DNA of 22,142 nucleotides from an uncultured Collinsella sp. (GCA_900757595.1 CAAEOL010000038.1:1-22142), one strand, 5' to 3'; shown: positions 14,228 to 21,855, numbered from the stretch's first letter. Numbers and translations are program-made. The notes: a model not told the origin generated them from the letters alone.

Positions 14228-14713
14228 TTAGCGCACGCGCTCGATCTCGACACCGCAGCTTGCCAGGGGAAGACCGACGGGCGCCCAAGGCTTATCGAGC
14301 TTGATGCGCACACCAAGCAGCGAGGGATAACGGCGCAGCAGCATCTGGGCCGTACCCTCAGCTGCCGCCTCGATGAGCTTAAACGTATGCTCGCGCAGAT
14401 AGCCATCGACATCGTGGCACACCGAGCCGTAGTCAATCGAGGCGTCCAGGTTATCGTGCTCCCCCGCAGCGCGCAGGTCGGCATAGAGCACCAAGGACAC
14501 GATGAACTTCTGGCCCAGCGCGTTCTCTTCGGGATACACGCCGTGGTTAGCAAAAACCTCAAGTCCTTCAACGGTGATGCGGTCGGCATGGCGCAGATCG
14601 TCATAGCTCACGTGAGACACCGCCGTTGCGGTGGATATTTCGCCCCTTCCACGGCGGGCGAGCTCGGCGCCTTCAGTCTTGGTTGCATTCTCGGGCAGTT
14701 TCTTGTTACTCAT
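14228..14713 (-). CDS. folB: Dihydroneopterin aldolase
   Basis: This 161-residue enzyme cleaves 7,8-dihydroneopterin to 6-hydroxymethyl-dihydropterin and glycolaldehyde in folate synthesis. ADRITVEGLEVFANHGVYPEENALGQKFIVSLVLYAD contains the signature G-x-H-G-V-x-x-E-E-x-x-x-x-Q-x-F with the catalytic Glu. YGSVCHDVDGYLREHTFKLIEAAAEGTAQMLL carries the pterin-binding E-x-x-A region, and RIKLDKPWAPVGLPLASCGVEI has the catalytic Lys. Enzymes of this family are about 120 residues; this one has roughly 40 extra polar N-terminal residues (MSNKKLPENATKTEGAELAR). GAAGGAGA lies about 8 bases before ATG 14713. It follows the HD gene by 42 bases and shares the folE unit. Confidence 0.93.
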   Translation of the reverse strand: MSNKKLPENATKTEGAELARRGRGEISTATAVSHVSYDDLRHADRITVEGLEVFANHGVYPEENALGQKFIVSLVLYADLRAAGEHDNLDASIDYGSVCHDVDGYLREHTFKLIEAAAEGTAQMLLRRYPSLLGVRIKLDKPWAPVGLPLASCGVEIERVR

Positions 14714-14755
14714 CGCGATCGTCTCCTTCGTTTAGAACCCCGACCGCGCAACTAA

Positions 14756-15337
14756 CTACACGCGAATCGACAGGTTCTTTTTATCATCGCTCCAGTTGCA
14801 AGCATTGCGCGCGGGGCATGCAAAGCAGGCGCGCGACGCTTTGTCGGCTGCATAGAGCAGACGCTCAAGCGGTTGGCTGTTCACGCGCAGCTTTCGATGG
14901 CCCAGAATGGCCGTCTTAATGGCTGCGGCATCGGCCGGCTCAAACGCCACATCATCGGACATGCCGCCGAGGATCGCATCAGCGACGCGTTCGCTTGCAA
15001 CATCATGGGATATACCCGATTCATACTGTTCATCTTTGCCGATATCGTGAAGAAGTGCCGTGGCGTAGATGACCTCGCGGTCAAATTCGAGCTGTTCCTC
15101 GAGATTCTTGATCCACATAATGCGAGCGACATCGAGAAGATGGTCAATACCGTGGCGGCAGAAGATGCGCCCCGATTCCAACTGTGCAATGTTGCCCAGG
15201 TGCCGCCGGAACAGCCCGTTGGCACAAATGTAATCAATGCGAGGCATGGCACCAAAGGGAGTCAGGCCCGAAGCCATAAAGCCGCGACGCGACGTCCCCT
15301 CATCGGTCTTCGATGTAAAGTCGTTGACGACCCTCAT
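14756..15337 (-). CDS. HD-domain phosphohydrolase in a folate cluster
   Basis: The start is ATG 15337, one base after the folE stop, which implies translational coupling; the longer frame would overlap folE. The 193-residue product has HD-superfamily metal motifs: H in FCRHGIDHLLDVARIM, HD in ALLHDIGKDE, and a later H in GISHDVASERV plus LYAADKASR, where D completes the set. A C-terminal cysteine cluster, CFACPARNACNWSDDKKN (C-x2-C-x5-C), is a recurrent ending in a subset of HD proteins and may bind metal. Placed between folE and folB, it is a candidate for the dihydroneopterin triphosphate dephosphorylation step, whose gene is variable among bacteria. That role is inference from position only; (p)ppGpp or nucleotide hydrolysis are alternatives. 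Confidence 0.85.
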   Translation of the reverse strand: MRVVNDFTSKTDEGTSRRGFMASGLTPFGAMPRIDYICANGLFRRHLGNIAQLESGRIFCRHGIDHLLDVARIMWIKNLEEQLEFDREVIYATALLHDIGKDEQYESGISHDVASERVADAILGGMSDDVAFEPADAAAIKTAILGHRKLRVNSQPLERLLYAADKASRACFACPARNACNWSDDKKNLSIRV

Positions 15338-15338
15338 G

Positions 15339-15896
15339 CTAACGGCCCAGCATCCTAAAGAACCGCTCCTCGAGCGCGGGATCGGTCTCAAAGACGCCGC
15401 GGCGAGCGAGCGTCACGGTCTTGGTGCCAGGCTTCTGCACGCCGCGCATGGTCATGCACATATGCTCAGCCTCCATGAGCACAATCGCTCCCTGGGGAGC
15501 GAGATAATCCATGAGAGCGTCGGCAACCTGCGCACACAGCTGCTCCTGCAGCTGCAGACGACGGGCATAGACTTCAACCGTGCGAGCGAGCTTAGACAGA
15601 CCCGCCACGCGACCGTTAGGGATATAGCCGATCGCAGCCTTGCCATAAAACGGCAGCAAATGATGCTCGCACAGCGAGTAAAACGTGATGTCGCGCTCGA
15701 TAACCAAGTCGTTCGAAGCGACGGCAAAGGTTTTGGACAGGTGCTCCTCGGCACTCTGGTCCATACCGCCGGCAATCTCGCCATACATACGGGCAACGCG
15801 CGCCGGGGTCTCCAGCAGGCCCTCACGAGTTGGGTCCTCGCCTATGCCCTCAAGCAACAGCTTAATGGCGGCCTCGACTTTTTCCTGATCGACCAT
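15339..15896 (-). CDS. folE: GTP cyclohydrolase I
   Basis: This 185-residue enzyme converts GTP to 7,8-dihydroneopterin triphosphate, the first step of folate synthesis. DPTREGLLETPARVARMYGE and the central SLCEHHLLPFYGKAAIGYIP are signatures. C76, H79 and C147 (EHMCMTMRGVQKPG) are the zinc ligands, and H78 corresponds to the catalytic His112 of E. coli. The closing TKTVTLARRGVFE is also family-typical. Length fits type IA enzymes. ATG 15896 follows GTGAGG with 5-base spacing. It is 66 bases from the nrdG stop on the same strand; a weak possible promoter (TTGTGG, 19 bases, TACCAT) lies in that gap, so it may be read either with nrdG or independently. Confidence 0.96.
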   Translation of the reverse strand: MVDQEKVEAAIKLLLEGIGEDPTREGLLETPARVARMYGEIAGGMDQSAEEHLSKTFAVASNDLVIERDITFYSLCEHHLLPFYGKAAIGYIPNGRVAGLSKLARTVEVYARRLQLQEQLCAQVADALMDYLAPQGAIVLMEAEHMCMTMRGVQKPGTKTVTLARRGVFETDPALEERFFRMLGR

Positions 15897-15962
15897 CTGG
15901 GCCTCACTTTTCCGATTTCACGTTCGCGCTATGGTACCACGCCCTCCGGCATCGACCACAAG

Positions 15963-16544
15963 CTACATAGTATGGGTCGAATAGACCGGATCATCACGCC
16001 AAAGTTCAACCGCATCACAAAGCGCAACGCCCTCGCGCTTAGCACGGTCGCGCGTAGCGTTCATATCGATCACACGCTGGTTACTCGAGCCCCTAAAGCG
16101 CAATGAGATATCGTACAGATCCTGAACAAACGGGCCATCCACCAACATATCGAGGCAGGCAAGGATACGGTCCGTCGCCTCGGTATGGTGACGACCACCC
16201 GGCATAAGCTCCTCGAGCACGTCGCCGGTAAAACACCAAATGGTCTTTCCTGACCCCGCAGGATAAGCGGCACGAACACGCTCGACAAACTCAACGAGTC
16301 CCGCCTGATTCTCAGGTTCCATAGGCTCGCCGCCCAGAATCGTCAGGCCGTCAATAAAGGGATGGTCGAGGCTCTCGATAATCTTGTCCTCGACGGCACG
16401 ATCGAACGGCTCGCCCGCAGCAAAGTCCCACGCGACAGAGTTAAAGCAGTTCTTGCACCCACGACGGCACCCACTCACAAACAGAGAAGTACGAACGCCT
16501 TCCCCATCAGCAATGTCGAAATACTTTATGTTCGCGTAGTTCAT
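15963..16544 (-). CDS. nrdG: Anaerobic ribonucleotide reductase activating protein (radical SAM)
   Basis: This 193-residue radical SAM enzyme generates the glycyl radical on NrdD. The start is ATG 16544 with AGGAGAG upstream; the frame extends to 16700 but only through a palindrome with no ribosome site. MNYANIKYFDIADGEGVRTSLFVSGCRRGCKNCFN holds the CxxxCxxC iron-sulfur motif at C26, C30 and C33. TILGGEPMEPENQAGL is the SAM-binding GGEP motif, and VDGPFVQDLYDISLRFRGSSNQRVIDM is the C-terminal NrdG signature. It lies downstream of nrdD on the same strand, with 427 bases between them filled by palindromic sequence, so expression may be offset from nrdD. Confidence 0.95.
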   Translation of the reverse strand: MNYANIKYFDIADGEGVRTSLFVSGCRRGCKNCFNSVAWDFAAGEPFDRAVEDKIIESLDHPFIDGLTILGGEPMEPENQAGLVEFVERVRAAYPAGSGKTIWCFTGDVLEELMPGGRHHTEATDRILACLDMLVDGPFVQDLYDISLRFRGSSNQRVIDMNATRDRAKREGVALCDAVELWRDDPVYSTHTM

Positions 16545-16560
16545 AGGTAACTCTCCTGGA

Positions 16561-16642
16561 AGGCCGGGACATATCATCCCGTCCTCAAACATTCTCGGCC
16601 TTCGGCCTGCGAAACTGCGGGCGGGACGATATGTCCCGGCCT
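16561..16642. repeat. Strong palindrome directly upstream of the nrdG ribosome site
   Basis: The 23-base arms, beginning AGGCCGGGACATATC (16561) and ending GATATGTCCCGGCCT (16642), match at 21 positions. The 36-base spacer contains a small GGCC-TTC-GGCC stem. The left arm ends 4-5 bases from the AGGAG site of nrdG. No T-run follows, so RNA stabilisation or processing between nrdD and nrdG is more likely than termination. It shares a GGGACAT core with the palindrome at 10271-10343. Confidence 0.75.
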
Positions 16643-16776
16643 CATGCAAAGGGTAACTCAATGAACGAAGCGAACATCGAGCATAAGGTTCGAAGTCCAA
16701 TAAAAACTGGGTTGCGGCTCAACCGCCATCGCAAGTAAATCGCAGCTGCAGCTCGAATTATTTCCGCTAAGAACTT

Positions 16777-17005
16777 CGAGGAGCGAGCAGACTGCATGCT
16801 GCATCTCAGCTACGTCAACTTGGCTGAGCCGAGAGGGCCGCTTGGGCTTTTGCTCGATATGAGTTCCGCACGCAAAGAAGGCCACTTAATGTGGCCTTCG
16901 TCTTGCGCAGGACTGTCCGAAATAGCGAGCAAAGGCCCAAGCGGCCCTCTCGGTTCAGCCCCGGAGCGAGATTAGAGATGCAGCACGCGGTCGCGGATCT
17001 CCTCG
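16777..17005. repeat. Inverted duplication overlapping the 3' end of nrdD
   Basis: The left arm (16777-16885) is a diverged reverse-complement copy of the right arm (16891-17005). The centre is GAAGGCCAC-ttaat-GTGGCCTTC. The best block is 35 bases with two differences, starting GGCTGAGCCGAGAGGG at 16822. Outward from it the arms still align without gaps through CTGCATCTC and CGAGGAG. On the right arm those bases are the last 11 codons of nrdD plus its stop at 16972. The left copy has no function as coding sequence. The whole can fold into a hairpin of about 110 base-pair positions, likely to stop or stabilise the nrdD transcript. Confidence 0.75.
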
Positions 17006-19194
17006 GTTCGGCCCTGGTTCCAGAATTGGGTACCGATGTAGCCGCACGTACGACGAGCGACGTTCATCTTCTCCTGGTCGCGATTGCCGCAGTTGGGGCA
17101 CTCCCACACCAGCTTGCCGTCATCCTCGACAATCTTGATCTCACCGTCATAGCCGCACACCTGGCAGTAGTCGCTCTTGGTGTTGAGCTCGGCGTACATG
17201 ATGTTGTCATAGATGTACTGCATCACGCGAATGACAGCCTTGAGGTTGTCCTGCATGTTGGGAACCTCGACGTAGGAGATGGCACCGCCCGGCGAAAGCT
17301 GCTGGAACATACCCTCGAACTTGAGCTTGTCGAATGCGTCGATCTCCTCGGACACGTGGACGTGGTAGCTGTTGGTGATGTAGCCCTTGTCCGTCACGCC
17401 CGGGATGATGCCAAAACGACGCTGCAGACACTTGGCGAACTTGTAGGTCGTCGACTCAAGCGGGGTACCGTACAGCGAGAAGTCAATATCGCTTTCGGCC
17501 TTCCACTCCGCGCACTTGTCGTTCATGCGCTGCATGACGGCCATGGCAAAGGGCGTGCCCTCCTTCTCGGTGTGGCTGTGGCCCGTCATGTACTTGACGC
17601 ACTCATACAGGCCGGCATAGCCCAGGCTGATGGTGGAGTATCCGCCCACGAGCAGTTTGTCGATCGTCTCACCCTTCTTCAGACGCGCCAGGGCGCCGTA
17701 CTGCCAAAGAATCGGTGCGGCATCCGAAAGCGTACCCATCAGACGCTCATGACGGCACAGCAGGGCGCGATGGCACAGCTCAAGGCGCTCGTCGAAGATC
17801 TTCCAGAACTTGTCCATGTCCTGATGCGAGCTCAACGCGACATCGGGCAGGTTGATGGTCACAACGCCCTGGTTAAAGCGACCGTAGTACTTGGGCTTGT
17901 TCGGGTCATAGTTCAGCGCGTTGGCCACGTTGTTAAATCCGTTACCGGAGCGATCGGGCGTCAGGAAGCTGCGGCAACCCATGCAGGTATAGCAGTCGCC
18001 GTTGCCCGCGGTCTCGCCCTTCGACAGCTTGAGCTCGCGCATCTTCTTCTCAGAGATATAGTCGGGCACCATGCGCTTGGCGGTGCACTTGGCGGCCAGC
18101 TGGGTCAGGTAGAAGTACGGGGAATTCTCGTGAACGTTATCGTCCTCGAGTACATAGATGAGCTTGGGGAATGCCGGGGTAATCCACACGCCGGCCTCGT
18201 TCTTAACGCCCTCGTAGCGCTGGCGAAGCGTCTCCTCCACGATCATGGCAAGGTCGTGCTTCTCCTGAGGCGTACGGGCCTCGTTAAGATACATAAAGAC
18301 CGTCACGAACGGCGCCTGGCCGTTCGTGGTCATAAGCGTCACGACCTGATACTGGATCGTCTGGACGCCGCGACGAATCTCGTCACGCAGGCGGTCCTCA
18401 ACAACCTCGCGGACCTTTTCGGGAGATGCGGAAACGCCGAGCTCCTCGAGCTCGCGGGCGACCTCGCCGCGAATCTTTTGACGGCTCACCTCGACGAACG
18501 GGGCAAGATGGGTCAGCGAAATCGACTGGCCACCGTACTGGGAGGAAGCAACCTGGGCGATGATCTGCGTCGCGATGTTGCAGGCGGTCGAGAAGCTGTG
18601 CGGCTTCTCAATCAGCGTACCCGAGATAACAGTACCGTTCTGGAGCATATCCTCCAGGTTCACCAGGTCGCAGTTATGCATGTGCTGGGCAAAGTAATCC
18701 GAATCGTGGAAATGGATCAGGCCCTCATTATGGGCATCCACAATCTCCTGGGGCAGCAGCACACGCTGGGTCAGGTCCTTGGAGATCTCGCCGGCCATGT
18801 AGTCACGCTGAACGGAATTGACGGTCGGGTTCTTGTTGGAGTTCTCCTGCTTGACCTCTTCGTTGTTGCACTCGATCAGCGACAGAATCTTGTCGTCGGT
18901 CGTGTTCTTCTGGCGCTTCAGGCTCTGAACATAGCGATAGATGATGTAGTGGCGGGCAACCTCGTAGCAGTCGAGACGCATGATCTCGTCCTCGACCAGA
19001 TCCTGAATCTCCTCGACCGACACGGTGTGGCCCGCGTTCTCGCATGCCTCGGCGACGTTTTGTGCCGCGTAAACCACCTGGCGGTCGGTAAGACGAGAGC
19101 TCTCCTCGACCTCCAAGTTTGCGGCGCGGATGGCATTGACGATCTTATCGATGTCAAAGACAACCTCGGTGCCGCTGCGCTTGATGATCTTCAT
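16972..19194 (-). CDS. nrdD: Anaerobic ribonucleoside-triphosphate reductase
   Basis: This 740-residue class III glycyl-radical enzyme reduces ribonucleotides to deoxyribonucleotides without oxygen. I place the start at ATG 19194, behind GAAAGAGG with 7-base spacing. Residues 1 to about 95 (MKIIKRSGTEVVFDIDKIV...ARHYIIYRYVQSLKRQ) are an ATP-cone for allosteric control. The catalytic barrel contains the HFHDSDYFAQHMHNCDLVNL region and CYTCMGCRSFL. Near the end two CxxC pairs (YCQVCGYDG and CPNCGN) bind zinc. The radical site is G718 in RRTCGYIGTQFWNQGRTEEI. It is expressed with nrdG, its activase. A promoter with NrdR-like boxes lies about 220 bases upstream. The 3' end takes part in an inverted duplication. 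Confidence 0.97.
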   Translation of the reverse strand: MKIIKRSGTEVVFDIDKIVNAIRAANLEVEESSRLTDRQVVYAAQNVAEACENAGHTVSVEEIQDLVEDEIMRLDCYEVARHYIIYRYVQSLKRQKNTTDDKILSLIECNNEEVKQENSNKNPTVNSVQRDYMAGEISKDLTQRVLLPQEIVDAHNEGLIHFHDSDYFAQHMHNCDLVNLEDMLQNGTVISGTLIEKPHSFSTACNIATQIIAQVASSQYGGQSISLTHLAPFVEVSRQKIRGEVARELEELGVSASPEKVREVVEDRLRDEIRRGVQTIQYQVVTLMTTNGQAPFVTVFMYLNEARTPQEKHDLAMIVEETLRQRYEGVKNEAGVWITPAFPKLIYVLEDDNVHENSPYFYLTQLAAKCTAKRMVPDYISEKKMRELKLSKGETAGNGDCYTCMGCRSFLTPDRSGNGFNNVANALNYDPNKPKYYGRFNQGVVTINLPDVALSSHQDMDKFWKIFDERLELCHRALLCRHERLMGTLSDAAPILWQYGALARLKKGETIDKLLVGGYSTISLGYAGLYECVKYMTGHSHTEKEGTPFAMAVMQRMNDKCAEWKAESDIDFSLYGTPLESTTYKFAKCLQRRFGIIPGVTDKGYITNSYHVHVSEEIDAFDKLKFEGMFQQLSPGGAISYVEVPNMQDNLKAVIRVMQYIYDNIMYAELNTKSDYCQVCGYDGEIKIVEDDGKLVWECPNCGNRDQEKMNVARRTCGYIGTQFWNQGRTEEIRDRVLHL

Positions 19195-19418
19195 CCTCTT
19201 GCCTCTTTCGCGTCGTAGTCTCATTGCGCTTCAGAGCCAAACGATGCCCGGCAGGGCGTGCCCCTGTCTTGCGGCGCCGTCGCGCAATCTGTGTTCTCGA
19301 TAACCATAGGCCCTCATGCGGACAATCCTCGCAGCCAATCAAGGGGCTCAAAGATCTATCCAAATGGGGCGAATAAGGTTCTCGTTCTCTGTCCGTCATC
19401 TATCATACGACAAAGAGG

Positions 19419-19466
19419 CATCTATATCCTGTATTCTTTTTTTAGGTCAAACACAACATATAGTGT
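19419..19466. promoter_or_regulatory. Two NrdR-like boxes over the nrdD promoter
   Basis: ACACAACATATAGTGT (19451-19466) is a near-palindrome close to the NrdR consensus ACACTATATATAGTGT, extended to AAACAC...GTGTTT. A weaker second match (10 of 16 positions by eye) lies at 19419-19434, 16 bases away, the usual three-helix-turn spacing of tandem NrdR boxes. NrdR represses ribonucleotide reductase genes when dATP is high. Confidence 0.75.
19421..19450 (-). promoter_or_regulatory. nrdD promoter and long 5' leader
   Basis: On the minus strand TTGACC (19450-19445) and TATAGA (19426-19421) are 18 bases apart. Both elements overlap or adjoin the NrdR-like boxes. The transcript would start near 19414, leaving a leader of about 220 bases before nrdD. 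That leader holds short GC-rich stems such as CAGGG-gcacg-CCCTG near 19255 but no riboswitch class I recognise. Confidence 0.65.
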
Positions 19467-19479
19467 TTCAGCAGGTCAA

Positions 19480-19780
19480 AGCAATTAGTCATTTTGCAGA
19501 CGCATTAAAAATGAGGGGTTCTCGGCAAGTCAGTAAAACGTTACCAACACGGCTACCTGCATGGCAGTTATAAAACCCCCTTAGCCAAGCCGCTGACAAA
19601 TCCTACCAAAACCAAGCCGCTCACGCCAAAAGAATCCAAAAGATTGTGCTTGACCAACATGTTGCGGTCACGATCGGCCAGGACGTATGCGATCTGCCGG
19701 CACCTCTACGGGATGCGAAGACCATCGCGTACGGACCTTGGATCAATATTAGGTGGCTTATTTGGCGGCGTACTTGGTAG
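19480..19780. other. Intergenic region with no supported gene
   Basis: Between the nrdD promoter and the tRNA terminator the sequence is lower in GC than its surroundings. Short frames look protein-like on both strands: on the plus strand a stop-free stretch at about 19582-19746 without a start codon, and on the minus strand a stretch ending near 19573 that follows an in-frame stop. None has a start codon with a ribosome site, and the frames conflict. It may be a decayed gene remnant or simply spacer. Confidence 0.4.
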
Positions 19781-19781
19781 C

Positions 19782-19817
19782 AAAACAAAACAGCCCAGAG
19801 GACATAGCCTCTGAGCT
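19782..19817 (-). terminator. Terminator of the tRNA unit
   Basis: On the minus strand AGCTCAGAGG (19817-19808) pairs with CCTCTGGGCT (19801-19792), allowing one G-T pair, around a 6-base loop. GTTTTGTTTT follows. It begins 9 bases after the CCA end of tRNA-Val. Confidence 0.9.
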
Positions 19818-19826
19818 GCGAACATT

Positions 19827-19901
19827 TGGTGGGCGTTAGAAGATTTGAACTTCTGACCTCTTCCGTGTCAGGGAAGCGCTCTCCCCCTGAGCTAAACGCC
19901 C
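19827..19901 (-). tRNA. tRNA-Val (anticodon GAC)
   Basis: On the minus strand the gene reads GGGCGTTTAGCTCAGGGGGA onward, with acceptor stem GGGCGTT pairing AACGCCC, D arm AGCTC...GAGC, anticodon loop CTGACAC between TTCC and GGAA, and T arm AGAAG-TTCAAAT-CTTCT. The discriminator A and an encoded CCA (19829-19827) follow. It is 75 bases with CCA. It lies 3 bases after tRNA-Gly and shares its transcript. Confidence 0.96.
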
Positions 19902-19904
19902 AAA

Positions 19905-19980
19905 TGGAGCGGACAACGGGGCTCGAACCCGCGACCCCAACCTTGGCAAGGTTGTGCTCTACCAACTGAGCCATGTCCGC
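19905..19980 (-). tRNA. tRNA-Gly (anticodon GCC)
   Basis: On the minus strand it begins GCGGACATGGCTCAGTTGGT; acceptor stem GCGGACA pairs TGTCCGC. The anticodon loop TTGCCAA lies between CAACC and GGTTG, and the T arm is CGGG-TTCGAGC-CCCG type. The discriminator is T and CCA is encoded (19907-19905). It is 76 bases. It is the first gene of a two-tRNA unit. Confidence 0.97.
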
Positions 19981-19992
19981 TTACGAGGATTA

Positions 19993-20041
19993 ATCTTACG
20001 TGATGACCGCATCCTATGCAAGAACTTTTTTTGAAAAGTTT
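19993..20041 (-). promoter_or_regulatory. Promoter of the tRNA-Gly/tRNA-Val unit with UP-like element
   Basis: On the minus strand TTGCAT (20021-20016) and TAAGAT (19998-19993) are 17 bases apart, and the inferred start is a few bases before the tRNA. Immediately upstream lies the A+T tract AACTTTTCAAAAAAAGTT (20040-20023), also a perfect 7-base dyad. Such tracts next to the -35 box are typical UP elements of stable-RNA promoters; the dyad could alternatively help end the alpha-glucosidase transcript. Confidence 0.75.
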
Positions 20042-20121
20042 TGCGACGCCCTCGCGAACCTCGCGAAGACATCAGCCGCCACGGAAGGCGCAGGCAAACG
20101 CAAACTCGCCGCAAGAGGCCT

Positions 20122-21855
20122 CTACATCTCACCGAGCATGATCCAGACAGAGCTGTCCTGCGTGAGCCTGCCGTCCGCAAGCGGTGATGAGGTGAGCAGG
20201 ACCCTGCCCGCCGGCAGCTCCACGGGTGCTGCACCGAAGTTCGTCACACACGCCCAGCCGTTGTCGCGGCGATAGGCGACGACGCCGCCCTCAGCGCCCT
20301 CGGCACCATCCGCAAGGCCGGTGCGCCTGTCAAGATCGAGCCACGCAAGATCGTTGGCGCACCCGTGCAGCTTGCGCCGCAGCCAGAGGGCGTCACGATA
20401 GAGCGCAAGCATCGATGTCGGGTCCGCCTCTTCTCTATCGACAGCGTAATCGGAAAACCATGCAGGCTGCGGCAGATGGGGCGCCGCATCGGCGTCGGCC
20501 GGTGAAAACCCAAACGATCCGCCCTGTGCGGGATCGTCCGCTGCCACCCACGGCAGGGGCACACGGCAGCCGTCGCGCCCCTTCTCGCGCTTCGGTCCGT
20601 GCGTATTGGTCGCAGTAGGATCTTCGAGTACAGCCCACGGAATGTCAGCCACCTCAAAAAGGCCGAGCTCCTCACCCTGATACACGTATGCCGAGCCCGG
20701 AAGCGCCAGCTCGAGCAAAAGGGCCGCCCGCGCGCGGCGCTCGCCGAGTTCACGGTCCTCGTCATAAGACGACCCGTCGCGTAAGAGCCAGTCAAGCGCA
20801 ATCTGGTGGTAGCGCGTCGCCTTGATCTGCGGCAGGGCATAGCGCGTCGCCACGCGCGGCACGTCGTGGTTGGAGAGTACCCAGGTCGAGGCAGAATCGG
20901 ATTCGATAGCTGCCTTCAAGCCCTCCTCGATTGCAGCGTGCATGTCATCATAGGTCCAAGTGGCCTTGGCAAACTCAAAGTTGAATGTCTGGCCAAGCTC
21001 GCTGGGACGCGCGTAGAGATACTGGCGCTCGGGCAGCACCCACGCCTCGGCAACGGCGCTGCGCGGCGGATTATAGCGGTCGAACACTCGGCGCCACTCG
21101 CGATAGATCTCGTGGACCTCGTTGCGGTCCCACAGCGGATGGGTGCCGTCGTCAACCATGTCATCGCCCTCGGCGAGATGCCACCGGTCGAGGTCATCGC
21201 GGTCGAGGTCCTTGGCGAGACCGTGCGCCACATCAATGCGAAAGCCATCGACGCCTCGATCGCTCCAAAACGCCAGGACGTCGCAAAAGAACGCGTGAAC
21301 CTCGGGGCATGACCAGTCAAAGTCCGGCTGCTCGGGCGTAAACATGTGCAGATACCACTGACCGTCCGCAACACGCGTCCAGGCGGGGCCGCCAAAGTTG
21401 GCATTCCAATTGGTGGGAGGCAGCTCGCCGTGCTCGCCGCGACCATCGCGGAAGATATAACGGGCGCGCTCGGGCGATCCGGGGCCGGCGGCAAGAGCGG
21501 CTTTGAACCAGGGGTGCTGGTTGGATGAATGGTTGGGCACGATGTCGACGATGACCTTGATGCCGCGCGCATGAGCCGCAGCGATCATGTCATCGAAATC
21601 GTCAAGTGAGCCGAGACGTGGGTCGACATCGCAGTAGTCCGCCACATCATAGCCGCCATCGACAAGAGGCGATGGATAAAACGGGTTCAGCCAGATGGCC
21701 TCGATACCCAGCTGCTCAAGATAGTCCATCTGCTGGGTAATACCCGCGATATCGCCCAGACCCGAACCAGTCGAATCCTTAAACGAGCGCGGGTAGATCT
21801 GATAGATCGCGGCATCGGACATCCATGAGCGCGACGAAGACTTTTCTGTAGCCAT
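20122..21855 (-). CDS. Alpha-glucosidase, glycoside hydrolase family 13
   Basis: This 577-residue cytoplasmic enzyme (no signal peptide) releases glucose from short alpha-glucosides. ATG 21855 has AGGGAG 9 bases upstream; the longer frame to 21945 has none. WMSDAAIYQIYPRSFKDSTGSGLGDIAG and GIEAIWLNPFYPSPLVDGGYDVADY are oligosaccharide-active GH13 signatures. Conserved regions are DIVPNHSS (H109), GFRIDVAHGLAKD with nucleophile D208, VAEAWV with acid/base E270, and VLSNHDVPR with D331. The form DVAHGL resembles subfamily 30 alpha-glucosidases of actinobacteria. Val after the nucleophile is associated with alpha-1,6 activity in subfamily 31, so bond preference is uncertain. The C-terminal beta domain ends in VELPAGRVLLTSSPL. 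It stands alone, transcribed toward the tRNAs; no sugar transporter or regulator is in the window. Confidence 0.93.
   Translation of the reverse strand: MATEKSSSRSWMSDAAIYQIYPRSFKDSTGSGLGDIAGITQQMDYLEQLGIEAIWLNPFYPSPLVDGGYDVADYCDVDPRLGSLDDFDDMIAAAHARGIKVIVDIVPNHSSNQHPWFKAALAAGPGSPERARYIFRDGRGEHGELPPTNWNANFGGPAWTRVADGQWYLHMFTPEQPDFDWSCPEVHAFFCDVLAFWSDRGVDGFRIDVAHGLAKDLDRDDLDRWHLAEGDDMVDDGTHPLWDRNEVHEIYREWRRVFDRYNPPRSAVAEAWVLPERQYLYARPSELGQTFNFEFAKATWTYDDMHAAIEEGLKAAIESDSASTWVLSNHDVPRVATRYALPQIKATRYHQIALDWLLRDGSSYDEDRELGERRARAALLLELALPGSAYVYQGEELGLFEVADIPWAVLEDPTATNTHGPKREKGRDGCRVPLPWVAADDPAQGGSFGFSPADADAAPHLPQPAWFSDYAVDREEADPTSMLALYRDALWLRRKLHGCANDLAWLDLDRRTGLADGAEGAEGGVVAYRRDNGWACVTNFGAAPVELPAGRVLLTSSPLADGRLTQDSSVWIMLGEM

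Noticed and set aside
16658..16885. A 75-codon minus-strand frame between nrdD and nrdG
   Set aside because: It lies within the inverted duplication; its similarity to the opposite plus-strand frame is explained by the repeat, and it has no ribosome site.
16891..19218. A 775-codon open frame on the plus strand across the nrdD region
   Set aside because: It is the antisense of nrdD, whose minus-strand product has all NrdD motifs; long antisense frames are common in GC-rich DNA.
19621..19974. A minus-strand frame of 117 codons near the tRNAs
   Set aside because: It reads straight through both tRNA genes and their terminator, so it is not a protein gene.
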